The position numbers and the translations under genes were made by a program. 64,000 nt of DNA from positions 62,001 to 126,000 of the forward strand of contig NZ_PJRP01000003.1 in assembly GCF_002858765.1 (NCBI RefSeq), given 5' to 3'. Of the stretch, positions 16,961 to 25,031 are shown one piece after another (position 1 is the stretch's first letter; each line of letters opens with the position of its first letter). Origin of the DNA: Cupriavidus pauculus (GTDB taxonomy: Bacteria; Pseudomonadota; Gammaproteobacteria; Burkholderiales; Burkholderiaceae). The notes below the pieces were generated by a model. The model made no database searches. It was not told where the DNA came from and worked only from the letters and a program-made list of their open reading frames with translations.

Positions 16961-17971
16961 ATGTCCGACGCCATGCTCGACGAAAACGATCTCTACAACC
17001 GCATTCAGGACGATTTCCCGCTGCACACGCGGCCCTACCAGACCGCCGGCGAGGCGTTCGACCTGTCCGAGCGCGCCATGCTCAGCCTGCTGGCGCGCGA
17101 CGTGGGCAACGGACGCATCAGCCGCATCGGCGCCGTCTTCGCGCCCAACACCATCGGTGCCAGCACCGTGGCGGCGCTGTCCATCCCCCTCGCACGCATC
17201 GATCGCGTGGTCGAGCGCATCAACAGCGATCCCGATATCAGCCAGAGCCATGCCCGCGAGGGCCATCGCTACAACCTGTGGTTCGTGGCCGGTGCGCGCG
17301 ACCGCACCACGCTCGATGGCGTGCTGTCGCGCCTTGCCATGGATATCGGGCAACGGCCCATCGACCTGCCCCTGGAACGCGAATACCGTACCGACCTGGG
17401 CCTGCCGCTGGGCGTCACCCGCAGCCCGCGTCGCGCGCCGCAGCAACCCTTGCAGATGTTGAATGCCCCCTTGCGGCCCGACCTCGACGAAGCAGACTGG
17501 CGGCTGGCCGCCGCGCTGGAGTCCGGCCTGGCGCTGACGCCGCAGCCGTATCACGCGCTGGCGCGGCGTACGGGACTGGCGCTGTCGGAAACACTGGCAC
17601 GGCTGGCCAGGTGGCGAAGCGCGGGCGTGATCCGCCGCTTCGGCGCCATCCTGCGGCACCGCCCGTTCGGCTATACCCACAACGTGATGTGTGTCTGGAA
17701 CGTGCCCGATGCCCGTGTGGATGCGGTCGGCCTGCGGCTTGCCCATGTGCCGCACGTCACGATGTGTTTCCGGCGTACGCGACGGCTGCCCGCGTGGCAG
17801 TACAACCTGTTCGCGATGATCCACGCCCGCAGCGCCAATGAACTGCACACCACGCTGGCGCGCTTCGACGCCGTGGGCGGCCTGGCTGACGCGCCGTGCG
17901 CGGTGCTGCAAGCCAGCCAGTGCTACAAGCAGCGCGGCACCCGCTTCGGGGGTGCCATGCCCGAGTTCTGA
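16961..17971 (+). CDS. Siroheme decarboxylase-type protein, fused NirD-NirL-like Lrp/AsnC domains
   Basis: This 336-residue protein consists of two tandem AsnC-like halves. The first begins around DLYNRIQDDFPLHTRPY and the second around LDEADWRLAAALESGLALTP. Each has an HTH-like part followed by the ferredoxin-like fold. This is the structure of NirD/NirL/NirG/NirH and AhbA/AhbB proteins, which decarboxylate siroheme to didecarboxysiroheme for heme d1 or heme b. The histidine- and arginine-containing segments AREGHRYNLWFV and HRPFGYTHNVM match the family core. It converges on ubiT with 1 bp between them. No other nir gene is present, so pathway membership is inference. Confidence 0.82.
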   Translation: MSDAMLDENDLYNRIQDDFPLHTRPYQTAGEAFDLSERAMLSLLARDVGNGRISRIGAVFAPNTIGASTVAALSIPLARIDRVVERINSDPDISQSHAREGHRYNLWFVAGARDRTTLDGVLSRLAMDIGQRPIDLPLEREYRTDLGLPLGVTRSPRRAPQQPLQMLNAPLRPDLDEADWRLAAALESGLALTPQPYHALARRTGLALSETLARLARWRSAGVIRRFGAILRHRPFGYTHNVMCVWNVPDARVDAVGLRLAHVPHVTMCFRRTRRLPAWQYNLFAMIHARSANELHTTLARFDAVGGLADAPCAVLQASQCYKQRGTRFGGAMPEF

Positions 17972-17972
17972 T

Positions 17973-18425
17973 TCACGCGCCGCGCGGCTCCGGGAACAGC
18001 AGCGACAGCCGCTGCGCAAGCGCGCCCAGCCACTCGGGCCGTGGCGCCGCATCGAGCCAGTACTTGACCTCAAGGCCCAGCGCCGTGTCGCCGCGGATCG
18101 ACAGGCGGCGCTGGAAGAACAGCGTGTCGGTGTCGGCATCGCCGCTGATCAGCCGCAGGTAGCTCAGCGCCGCCGCATGCAGCGTCAGGTCGGTTTCCCG
18201 GCCATCGAACGGCCCCGGCAGGAATCGGCCATTGGCGCACTGGAAGCGCACCTCCAGCCCCACATCGTCCACCGTCAGCGAGAACGTGCGGCCGTCCAGC
18301 GCCGCAGGCGGCTCCATCCAGCCGGCGCGGCGCATGGCCTCCAGCGCCACGACCAGCGGCGCGGCACGCATCGGCGCGGGCATATGCCGATGCACGCGCG
18401 TCATCATGGATTTCAGCATCGTCAT
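17973..18425 (-). CDS. ubiT: Ubiquinone anaerobic biosynthesis accessory factor UbiT (SCP2 domain)
   Basis: This 150-residue protein carries an SCP2-like lipid-binding domain (LDGRTFSLTVDDVGLEVRF, then ETDLTLHAAALSYLRLISG). In E. coli UbiT binds quinone precursors and works with UbiU and UbiV in oxygen-independent ubiquinone synthesis. Its ATG overlaps the ubiV stop by 4 bp (ATGA). It is the last gene of ubiU-ubiV-ubiT. The three-gene context makes the assignment much safer than the domain alone. Confidence 0.87.
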   Translation of the reverse strand: MTMLKSMMTRVHRHMPAPMRAAPLVVALEAMRRAGWMEPPAALDGRTFSLTVDDVGLEVRFQCANGRFLPGPFDGRETDLTLHAAALSYLRLISGDADTDTLFFQRRLSIRGDTALGLEVKYWLDAAPRPEWLGALAQRLSLLFPEPRGA

Positions 18426-19348
18426 GCCACGGCCCCTTCCTGCGTCAGCCAGTGAATGCCAGGCTTGCCGCTCCAGTACCCGTTGCTCGGCGTCGCGCCG
18501 GCCGGCATCACGGCACTTGGCGACGCGGCCCGTTCTCCGCGCCGGATGGCATCGAGATGGGCAATCGCTTCGAGCGTGCCTGTGGCATGCGGACTGACAC
18601 GTGCGTACTCGATGCCCCCCTCGGCCATCTGCGACACCTGTGCGCACAGATCCAGGCAGGTAGCTGATTGCGTCTGGATGCCGTTGAGCGTGAAGAAATC
18701 CTGCCCTTCGCCTGTCCGGGCGACCAGGCCATCGGGATACTCGATGCAACGGAATTCGCAGGCGTCCTTGCGCAGCCGATGATGCCGGGCCGTGAAGCAG
18801 CGCGCCGAGAATGCCAGCGGCATGCGACCCCAGACCATGGCTTCCAGCGCCAGCCCTGCCGGGCGGGCCGCCGCCAGCGCCGCCATCGTGGTGCCATCCA
18901 TCTCCACCGGCACCACGCATCCCTGTGCGCCCAGCCCGGCCAGCCACGCCAGCGTATCGGCGTGATAGACGTTCAGGTGCGGACCGCCCACGAAGGGCCG
19001 ACCCGCCAAGGCGCGCACGGCGCCAAGGTCGTTGGCCTCCACCAGAAAATCCTCCTGGGCACAGACCCGGCGCATCACCGCGATATCGCTGTCCGACTCG
19101 ACCAGTACCGGGGTGGACAGCACCACCTGCTTGCCCGCGTCGCGCAGCATCTGCGCCACCTCGATCCAGTCGGCCAGCCGCATTTCATGCCGGCGCGTGC
19201 AGACGGCCTCGCCCAGATAGACGCGCTCGACCGCGGTGTCGGCGATCGACGCATAGAACTCCAGCACCGTCGTGCGCGGCCAGTAGTACAACAGGGGGCC
19301 GAGCGCGATGCGGAACGGCTCGGGATTCAGTGGGATGATCGTTGCCAT
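18422..19348 (-). CDS. ubiV: UbiV, U32-family protein for anaerobic ubiquinone hydroxylation
   Basis: This 308-residue U32 (collagenase-like) protein has the four cysteines of the UbiV Fe-S cluster: one in LGEAVC (residue 50), then C-x12-C-x3-C in ARCFTARHHRLRKDACEFRC, the spacing of E. coli UbiV. UbiU-UbiV carry out the oxygen-independent ring hydroxylations that replace UbiI/UbiH/UbiF during anaerobic growth. I chose the ATG at 19348 because IIPLNPEPFRIALGPLLYYW is the normal family N-terminus; the open frame extends much further upstream into non-family sequence. It lies 71 bp after ubiU and overlaps ubiT by 4 bp. Confidence 0.9.
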   Translation of the reverse strand: MATIIPLNPEPFRIALGPLLYYWPRTTVLEFYASIADTAVERVYLGEAVCTRRHEMRLADWIEVAQMLRDAGKQVVLSTPVLVESDSDIAVMRRVCAQEDFLVEANDLGAVRALAGRPFVGGPHLNVYHADTLAWLAGLGAQGCVVPVEMDGTTMAALAAARPAGLALEAMVWGRMPLAFSARCFTARHHRLRKDACEFRCIEYPDGLVARTGEGQDFFTLNGIQTQSATCLDLCAQVSQMAEGGIEYARVSPHATGTLEAIAHLDAIRRGERAASPSAVMPAGATPSNGYWSGKPGIHWLTQEGAVA

Positions 19349-19419
19349 GATGGGCTGGAATGGGTCGGGTCTTGGAGAAAAACGGACCGGCGGCGCGGTG
19401 GCCGCCCAGGAGAATGGAT

Positions 19420-20448
19420 CTACCGCCAAGGGCGGTCGTAGGCGCCTTGCGTCACCTGGTCGCCCTCGGCATGGCGGCCCAGCGTGGCCTGCCAGTCCTG
19501 GCGCGGGACAAAGCGTTTCGGGTCGCGGCAGGCATCGTCGATGGCCGCGCGCAGCACGCCCACCACATCGGCCACGTAGCGCGGGCTGCGCTGACGGCCT
19601 TCGATCTTGATGGCCGCGATGCCCATATCGATCAGCGACGGCAGCAGCGACACCGCATTGAGGCTGGTGGGTTCCTCCAGCACGTAGCCGCGCTCGTCTT
19701 CCACGGTGAATCGCCCCTTGCACAGCGTGGGATAGCCGGCCGGCTCGCCCGGCGCATAGCTGTCGATCAGGATGCCCGACAGCCGCGCGTGCATGGTGCC
19801 GTCCTGCTCGTCCCAACGCACCGCATGGGCCGGCGAACAGACGCCCTTGTTGTTGGGCGAATCGCCCGTGGCATATGACGACAGCAGGCAGCGGCCTTCG
19901 GCCATCACGCACAGGCTGCCAAAGCCAAAGACTTCGAGTTCGACATCGGTCTGCCGGGCCAGCCGGGCAATCTGGGGCACGGCCAGCACCCGGGGCAGCA
20001 CCACCCGGCGGATACCGAACTGCTCGCGCATCAGCTCGATGGCGTCGGCATGCGTGGCGGAACCCTGAACGGAGAGGTGGATGCGCAGCGACGGGTGCCG
20101 CTTCGCGGCGTAGGCGATCAACCCGGCGTCGGCCATGATGACCGCATCGGCACCCAGGGCGGCGGCGGCGTCCACGGCATGGTGCCAGCGCTCCACATGG
20201 CCCATCTGGGCAAACGTGTTGATGGCGAACAGCACCTCGGCGCCGCGCGCATGCGCTTCGGCCACGCCGGTGCGGATATCGTCCTCGCTGAAGTTCAGGC
20301 CGCCGAAGTTGCGGGCGTTGGTGGCATCGCGCAGGCCCAGGTAGACCGCGTCGGCGCCGTGCTGCAGCGCCATGCGCAGCGCCGCGAGCGATCCGGCCGG
20401 CGCTACCAGTTGGGGGCGGCGAACAGGGTTCGCCGTAGATTGTGTCAT
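19420..20448 (-). CDS. ubiU: UbiU, U32-family protein for anaerobic ubiquinone hydroxylation
   Basis: This 342-residue partner of UbiV begins with the U32 signature LVAPAGSLAALRMALQHGADAVYLGL. Its cysteines in GSLCVMAEGRC, NNKGVC and YPTLC give spacings of 7, 17 and about 39 residues, as in the E. coli UbiU 4Fe-4S site. The heterodimer hydroxylates ubiquinone precursors without oxygen, using prephenate as oxygen donor according to published work on the family. It is the first gene of ubiUVT, and an FNR-type box lies 77-90 bp upstream of its ATG. Confidence 0.92.
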   Translation of the reverse strand: MTQSTANPVRRPQLVAPAGSLAALRMALQHGADAVYLGLRDATNARNFGGLNFSEDDIRTGVAEAHARGAEVLFAINTFAQMGHVERWHHAVDAAAALGADAVIMADAGLIAYAAKRHPSLRIHLSVQGSATHADAIELMREQFGIRRVVLPRVLAVPQIARLARQTDVELEVFGFGSLCVMAEGRCLLSSYATGDSPNNKGVCSPAHAVRWDEQDGTMHARLSGILIDSYAPGEPAGYPTLCKGRFTVEDERGYVLEEPTSLNAVSLLPSLIDMGIAAIKIEGRQRSPRYVADVVGVLRAAIDDACRDPKRFVPRQDWQATLGRHAEGDQVTQGAYDRPWR

Positions 20449-20524
20449 CGCGTGATGATCCGGGAAGGGGAACCCCCGGATGCTAGCGATTCAACGAGAT
20501 TGGGCCTTTGACCCTACGCAAACG

Positions 20525-20538
20525 TTGAGAGGGATCAA
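20525..20538 (-). promoter_or_regulatory. FNR/Anr-type box upstream of ubiUVT
   Basis: TTGAGAGGGATCAA matches the FNR consensus TTGAT-N4-ATCAA at 9 of 10 positions. It lies 77-90 bp before the ubiU start codon and overlaps the 3' end of the iclR gene. A box centred at about -41 would place the transcript start some 45 bp before ubiU, normal for a class II activated promoter. Anaerobic induction of ubiUVT fits its role. Confidence 0.7.
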
Positions 20539-21401
20539 CGCGCCGCCGCTGCCAACGTTGTCGATGCGGGCGCGCCCAGCCGGGCCGAAAGGCGGTCGGC
20601 CAGCGCGCGTACCTGCTGGCCGATGCGCTCGCCGGTGGCCGTGTCGATCTCGCTGGTCAGGTAGCTGACGGCGATGGCGCCGGTCGCGCGTGTCGCCTGC
20701 GCATCGAACACCGGCGCGCCGAAACAGGTCATGCCTTCGCGCATCTGGCCGTTGTCGACCGAATAGCCCGCCGCACGCACCTGCCGCAGTTCATCGGCCA
20801 GGGCGTCCGCCGAGGCCACGCTCGCCCGCGTGAGCGGCGGCGGCAGGCCATCGGCAAACAGCCGCTGGACATCGGCGGCAGGCATGGTGCTGAGCATGGC
20901 CTTGCCCGTGGCCGTGTAAGGCGCCGGCAGCCGCATGCCGATACGGAAGGTCACGCCCAGCGGACGGTCGCCGTTCTGGCAGGCCAGGTAGACCACGGCG
21001 TCGCCCTCCAGCATCGACAGCGTGACCGTGGCGTCGTGGAACGCGTCGGTTTCGTCCCACAGCGCACGGAATTCCTCGGTGATCTGCGTCTGCGCCAGGA
21101 AGGCGTTGGCCCAGGTCATCACGTGCGGCCCCAGCGCCATCGCCCCGCTGGGCAGCCGCTTGACCAGCTGCAGCTGGACGAGCGTGTCGCACATGCCATG
21201 CAGCGAACTCTTGGGTGCCCCGGTCAGCCGGGTCAGATCGGCCAGCGTCAGCGGATCGGGCGACGCGGCGATGGCATCGAGCACCTGCACGGCCCGTACC
21301 ACGGCGGGAGACGTCGGCCGGTTGCCGGTGCCGCCCAGGGCGTCGGGATCGCCGGAAGTGGCGGAAGGGGTGGCGTAGGCGGATTTGGGCATGACGGACA
21401 T
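20535..21401 (-). CDS. IclR-family transcriptional regulator
   Basis: This 288-residue regulator has an N-terminal winged HTH near residues 32-95 (SPAVVRAVQVLDAIAASPDP, TGAPKSSLHGMCDTL) and an IclR effector-binding domain (GMRLPAPYTATGKAMLSTM). IclR proteins usually repress a divergent catabolic operon until a small acid binds. Here the divergent genes are a succinate-semialdehyde dehydrogenase and an iron alcohol dehydrogenase, and a strong palindrome lies between (21519-21534). The first 25 residues are variable, so the start may be the ATG three codons in. Confidence 0.92.
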   Translation of the reverse strand: MSVMPKSAYATPSATSGDPDALGGTGNRPTSPAVVRAVQVLDAIAASPDPLTLADLTRLTGAPKSSLHGMCDTLVQLQLVKRLPSGAMALGPHVMTWANAFLAQTQITEEFRALWDETDAFHDATVTLSMLEGDAVVYLACQNGDRPLGVTFRIGMRLPAPYTATGKAMLSTMPAADVQRLFADGLPPPLTRASVASADALADELRQVRAAGYSVDNGQMREGMTCFGAPVFDAQATRATGAIAVSYLTSEIDTATGERIGQQVRALADRLSARLGAPASTTLAAAAR

Positions 21402-21518
21402 TCACTATCAGAAGGAACAGACGGGACGAACCTGACCGCGTACGGAACGCGGGAGACCTACTGGCGGTCTCCCCAGCATGCGGGTATGATCGCGTCATCG
21501 TTCGACATACGGAATATA

Positions 21519-21534
21519 GTTCAATCTATTGAAC
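21519..21534. promoter_or_regulatory. IclR-type operator candidate GTTCAAT-CT-ATTGAAC
   Basis: Perfect 7-bp arms around a 2-bp centre lie in the gap between iclR (start 21401) and gabD (start 21590), 56 bp before gabD. The sequence is AT-rich against its surroundings and placed to overlap a promoter, as expected for the regulator's binding site. Confidence 0.65.
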
Positions 21535-21589
21535 GCAGGCAAGTCTTTTAGCGACCGAGCCTGTATTCGTGACTTCGGGGAATTTCGCC

Positions 21590-23038
21590 ATGCAACTCAA
21601 GGATCCTTCACTGTTTCGCCAACAGGCCTATGTCGATGGCCAATGGCTGTCCGCCACGTCGGGCGCCACGTTCGACGTGACCGACCCCGCCACGGGCGAG
21701 GTCATTGCCAAGGTGGCCGACCTGGGTGCGGCCGAAACCGAGCGCGCGGTAGCCGCCGCCGAAGTGGCCCAGAAAAGCTGGGCCGCGCTGACCGGCAAGG
21801 CGCGCGCCAACATCCTGCGCCGCTGGTTCGATCTGATGGTGGCCAATACCGACGACCTGGCCTACCTGATGACCCGCGAGCAGGGCAAGCCGCTGGCCGA
21901 AGCCAAGGGCGAAATCGCCTATGCCGCCAGCTTTATCGAGTGGTTCGCCGAGGAAGCCAAGCGCGTGGATGGCGAAGTGCTGGCCAGCCCCGCCGCCGAC
22001 AAGCGCCTGGTCACGCTGCGCCAGCCGGTGGGCGTCTGCGCCGCCATCACGCCCTGGAACTTCCCGGCCGCCATGATCACGCGCAAGGCGGCGCCGGCAC
22101 TGGCAGCCGGCTGCGCCATCGTCATCAAGCCCGCCGAACTGACGCCGCTGTCGGCGTTTGCGCTGGCCGAACTGGCCCATCGCGCCGGCGTGCCGGCCGG
22201 CGTGCTGCAGGTGGTGACTGGCGATGCAAAGACCATCGGCACCGTGCTGACGGGCAGCCCGATCGTGCGCAAGCTGTCGTTCACGGGATCGACCGAAGTG
22301 GGCCGCATCCTGATGGCGCAGTCGGCGCCCACGGTCAAGCGCCTGTCGCTGGAACTGGGCGGCAACGCGCCGTTCATCGTGTTTGACGACGCCGATGTCG
22401 ACGCCGCCGTCGAAGGTGCCATCGCCGCCAAGTACCGCAATGGCGGCCAGACCTGCGTCTGCGCCAACCGCTTCTATATCCAGGACGGCATCTACGATGC
22501 CTTCGCCGCCAAGTTCGCCGAGCGCACCAGCCAGCTACGCGTGGGTAACGGCCTGGAAGACGGCGTGGTCATCGGCCCGCTGATCGAGGACGCCGCCATC
22601 GACAAAGTGGTGTCGCTGCTGGACGACGCCACGTCCAAGGGCGCCCGCGTGCTGACCGGCGGCGGCAAGCACAAGCTGGGCGGCACCTTCTACACGCCCA
22701 CCGTGATCACGGGCGCCACGGCCGACATGCGCGTGGCGCGCGAGGAAATCTTCGGGCCTGTGGCACCGCTGTTCCGCTTCAAGACCGATGAAGAAGCCGT
22801 GGCCGCCGCCAACGACACCGAATTCGGCTTGGCCGCCTATCTCTACACGCGCGATATCGCCCGCGCGTGGCGTACGGGCGAGGCACTGGAGTACGGCATG
22901 GTGGGCCTCAACACCGGCCTGATCTCGAACGAGGTGGCGCCGTTTGGCGGCATCAAGCAGTCGGGGGTCGGCCGCGAAGGCTCGCGCCACGGCATCGAGG
23001 AATACCTCGAGATCAAGTATCTTTGCCTGCAGATGTAA
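21590..23038 (+). CDS. gabD: NAD(P)-dependent succinate-semialdehyde dehydrogenase
   Basis: This 482-residue aldehyde dehydrogenase oxidises succinate semialdehyde to succinate. It shows the cofactor motif FTGSTEVGR (231-239), the general base E255 in LELGGNAP and the catalytic cysteine C289 in NGGQTCVC, with the paired cysteine seen in GabD enzymes. The ATG at 21590 starts the normal family N-terminus (LKDPSLFRQQAYVDGQW). It is the first gene to the right of iclR and is followed after 79 bp by the iron alcohol dehydrogenase. Together they could oxidise 4-hydroxybutyrate to succinate. Confidence 0.9.
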   Translation: MQLKDPSLFRQQAYVDGQWLSATSGATFDVTDPATGEVIAKVADLGAAETERAVAAAEVAQKSWAALTGKARANILRRWFDLMVANTDDLAYLMTREQGKPLAEAKGEIAYAASFIEWFAEEAKRVDGEVLASPAADKRLVTLRQPVGVCAAITPWNFPAAMITRKAAPALAAGCAIVIKPAELTPLSAFALAELAHRAGVPAGVLQVVTGDAKTIGTVLTGSPIVRKLSFTGSTEVGRILMAQSAPTVKRLSLELGGNAPFIVFDDADVDAAVEGAIAAKYRNGGQTCVCANRFYIQDGIYDAFAAKFAERTSQLRVGNGLEDGVVIGPLIEDAAIDKVVSLLDDATSKGARVLTGGGKHKLGGTFYTPTVITGATADMRVAREEIFGPVAPLFRFKTDEEAVAAANDTEFGLAAYLYTRDIARAWRTGEALEYGMVGLNTGLISNEVAPFGGIKQSGVGREGSRHGIEEYLEIKYLCLQM

Positions 23039-23053
23039 AGTTCCACTGTTGGA

Positions 23054-23089
23054 GGACGCCCCTCTCCCGCGCACGGGAGAGAAGCGTCC
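23054..23089. repeat. Dispersed intergenic hairpin repeat, copy 3
   Basis: Sixteen-base arms GGACGCCCCTCTCCCG and CGGGAGAGAAGCGTCC pair with two mismatches around a 4-base loop, filling most of the 79-bp gap between gabD and the alcohol dehydrogenase gene. It is the longest of the three related elements here. It could attenuate or stabilise the shared transcript. Confidence 0.6.
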
Positions 23090-23117
23090 CGCGATAAAAA
23101 CTCATCCCGGAGACACC

Positions 23118-24275
23118 ATGAACCCGTTCCGCTTCCAGACCGTGCCGACGGTCGTCGTCGAATCCGGCGCGGCACGCCGGCTGGGCGCGCTGCTGCGCGA
23201 GGCGTTCCCGCAGGCACAACGCCTGTGCGTGATCACCGATGGCTTCCTGGCGAAGAGCGGGCTGCTGACGCCGGCGCTGGAAGACCTGGGCAAGCACGAC
23301 TGGCAGGTGACCGTGATCGACGACGTGGTGGCCGATCCGCCCGAGCATGTCGTGCTGGAAGCCACCGAACGGGCCCGCCAGGCCAATGCCGAAGTCGTGC
23401 TGGGCCTGGGCGGCGGTTCGTCGATGGACGTGGCCAAGCTGATTGCCGTGCTGCTGCCGGCCACGCAGTCCATCAAGGACATGTATGGCGTGAAGAAGGT
23501 CACCGGCACGCGGCTGCCGCTGGTGCAGATGCCCACCACGGCGGGCACGGGCTCCGAAGTCACGGCGGTATCGATCGTCACCACGGGCGAGACCACCAAG
23601 ATGGGCGTGGTCGCGCCGCAGCTGTTCGCCGACCTGGCCATCCTCGATGCGGAGCTGACGCTGGGCCTGCCGCGTGGCGCCACGGCGGCCACCGGCATCG
23701 ATGCGATGGTGCATGCCATCGAGGCCTACACGAGCGCGCATCTGAAGAACCCCGTCTCCGACATGCTGGCCGTGCGGGCACTGGAACTGCTGTCGCAGAA
23801 CCTGATGCGTGCCTGCGACAACGGCCACGACCTGGCTGCGCGCGAGGCCATGCTGCTGGGCGCGATGTTCGCGGGCCAGTCGTTCGCCAATTCGCCCGTG
23901 GCGGCGGTGCATGCGCTGGCCTATCCGATCGGCGGCATCTTCCACGTGGCGCACGGCCTGTCCAATGCGCTGGTGCTGCCGCACGTGATGAAATTCAACG
24001 CCCCGGCCGCCTGCAAGCGGTATGGCGAACTGTGCGATGTGGTGTTGCCCGGCACCACCGGCAGCGACGAGACCAAGGCCGCCGCGCTGATCGCGCATAT
24101 CGAGGGCCTGATCGAAGCGACCGGCATTCCGCGCACGCTGCGCGACGTGGGCGTCAAGGAGCCGGACCTGCAGCGGCTGGCCAGCGATGCGATGCTGCAG
24201 ACGCGCCTGCTCGTCAACAATCCGCGCGAAGTCACCGAAGCCGACGCCTTCGGCATCTACCGCGCGGCGTTCTGA
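23118..24275 (+). CDS. Iron-containing alcohol dehydrogenase, group III
   Basis: This 385-residue enzyme has the nucleotide-binding GLGGGSSMDVAK near residue 97 and the metal-ligand regions GIDAMVHAIEAYTS and VHALAYPIGGIFHVAHG. These supply the Asp and three His that bind Fe(II). Such enzymes interconvert alcohols and aldehydes. The neighbouring succinate-semialdehyde dehydrogenase suggests 4-hydroxybutyrate as substrate, by inference only. I chose the ATG at 23118 because the frame before it overlaps gabD and the hairpin repeat. Confidence 0.88.
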   Translation: MNPFRFQTVPTVVVESGAARRLGALLREAFPQAQRLCVITDGFLAKSGLLTPALEDLGKHDWQVTVIDDVVADPPEHVVLEATERARQANAEVVLGLGGGSSMDVAKLIAVLLPATQSIKDMYGVKKVTGTRLPLVQMPTTAGTGSEVTAVSIVTTGETTKMGVVAPQLFADLAILDAELTLGLPRGATAATGIDAMVHAIEAYTSAHLKNPVSDMLAVRALELLSQNLMRACDNGHDLAAREAMLLGAMFAGQSFANSPVAAVHALAYPIGGIFHVAHGLSNALVLPHVMKFNAPAACKRYGELCDVVLPGTTGSDETKAAALIAHIEGLIEATGIPRTLRDVGVKEPDLQRLASDAMLQTRLLVNNPREVTEADAFGIYRAAF

Positions 24276-24498
24276 GGCAGGCCCCGTGCCGGCCCGGCCC
24301 CATGATGCGCCTCAGGCGTCGTGCGGCCGGGCTTGTCTTGCAGGACGCCATCGCAGGCGTCGTCTTATTCCTACACCCATATCAGCCCCTGCCCGCCTCT
24401 GGGCGGAGTGGTGCTGTCCTAACCTGCAATAACAGGGACAGGCGCGCGGCGGCCTTGAAAACCGCAGCGCAGCCAGCACCACAACAAAGGAGCGCACC

Positions 24499-24657
24499 AT
24501 GGGTATCGGCACCATTCTTCTGATCGTCCTCATCCTGCTGCTGGTTGGCGCACTGCCAACCTGGCCGTACAGTTCCGGCTGGGGCTACGGGCCAAGCGGC
24601 GGCCTGGGGCTGATCGTCATCATCGTCGTGCTCCTGGTGGTGTTGGGCCGGATCTAG
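24499..24657 (+). CDS. DUF3309-type small membrane protein
   Basis: This 52-residue protein begins MGIGTILLIVLILLLVGALP, continues with a Trp/Tyr/Gly-rich turn (TWPYSSGWGYGPSGG) and ends with a second hydrophobic helix and LGRI. That is the complete pattern of DUF3309 proteins. A strong ribosome site AAAGGAG precedes the ATG. The function is unknown; the family is common near stress genes in proteobacteria. It opens the island of small stress-type genes, about 220 bp after the alcohol dehydrogenase. Confidence 0.85.
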   Translation: MGIGTILLIVLILLLVGALPTWPYSSGWGYGPSGGLGLIVIIVVLLVVLGRI

Positions 24658-24719
24658 CCGATCCGGGCCGTGGGTCGCGTGCCTCACCGCGACCCTAACC
24701 GCGAACGAAGGAGATCGAC

Positions 24720-24908
24720 ATGCCAGCCAAATCCAAGGCACAGCAGATGGCGGCCGGAGCCGCCTTGTCAGCGAAGCGCGGCGAACGCAAGTCCGGTTCG
24801 CTCAAGGGCGCATCGAAGTCGATGGCCAAGTCGATGAGCGAAGGCGAACTCGAGAAGATGGCCAGCACGAAGCAGAAGGGCAAGCCCATGCACAAGTCCA
24901 GGAGCTAG
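24720..24908 (+). CDS. DUF3008-type small basic protein
   Basis: This 62-residue, Lys/Ser/Met-rich soluble protein (MPAKSKAQQMAAGAALSAKR, with KGKPMHKS near the end) matches the DUF3008 pattern. It has no membrane segment. GAAGGAGATCGAC precedes the ATG, and a strong terminator follows. It is 62 bp after the DUF3309 gene and probably shares its transcript. Role unknown. Confidence 0.82.
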   Translation: MPAKSKAQQMAAGAALSAKRGERKSGSLKGASKSMAKSMSEGELEKMASTKQKGKPMHKSRS

Positions 24909-24928
24909 GGCTGGCTGGCCTTCGACAC

Positions 24929-24977
24929 ACGCCGCGGACGGGCGCTCCGACAACGGGCGCCCGTCCGCGGCGTTTTT
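24929..24977 (+). terminator. Strong rho-independent terminator
   Basis: Arms CGCCGCGGACGGGCG and CGCCCGTCCGCGGCG pair perfectly around a short loop and are followed by TTTTTT. It closes the DUF3309-DUF3008 transcript. Confidence 0.9.
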
Positions 24978-25031
24978 TGCGTGCATCAGCGTTCGCGCGA
25001 TCCCAAGCGCCCTCTCTGAGCGCCCTCCCCC

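Noticed and set aside
24276-24498. Sigma-54 promoter before the DUF3309 gene
   Set aside because: The candidate TGGGCGGAGTGGTGCT at 24400 has the spacing but poor halves; a T-T-G-C-A nearby has the wrong spacing. Not strong enough to list.
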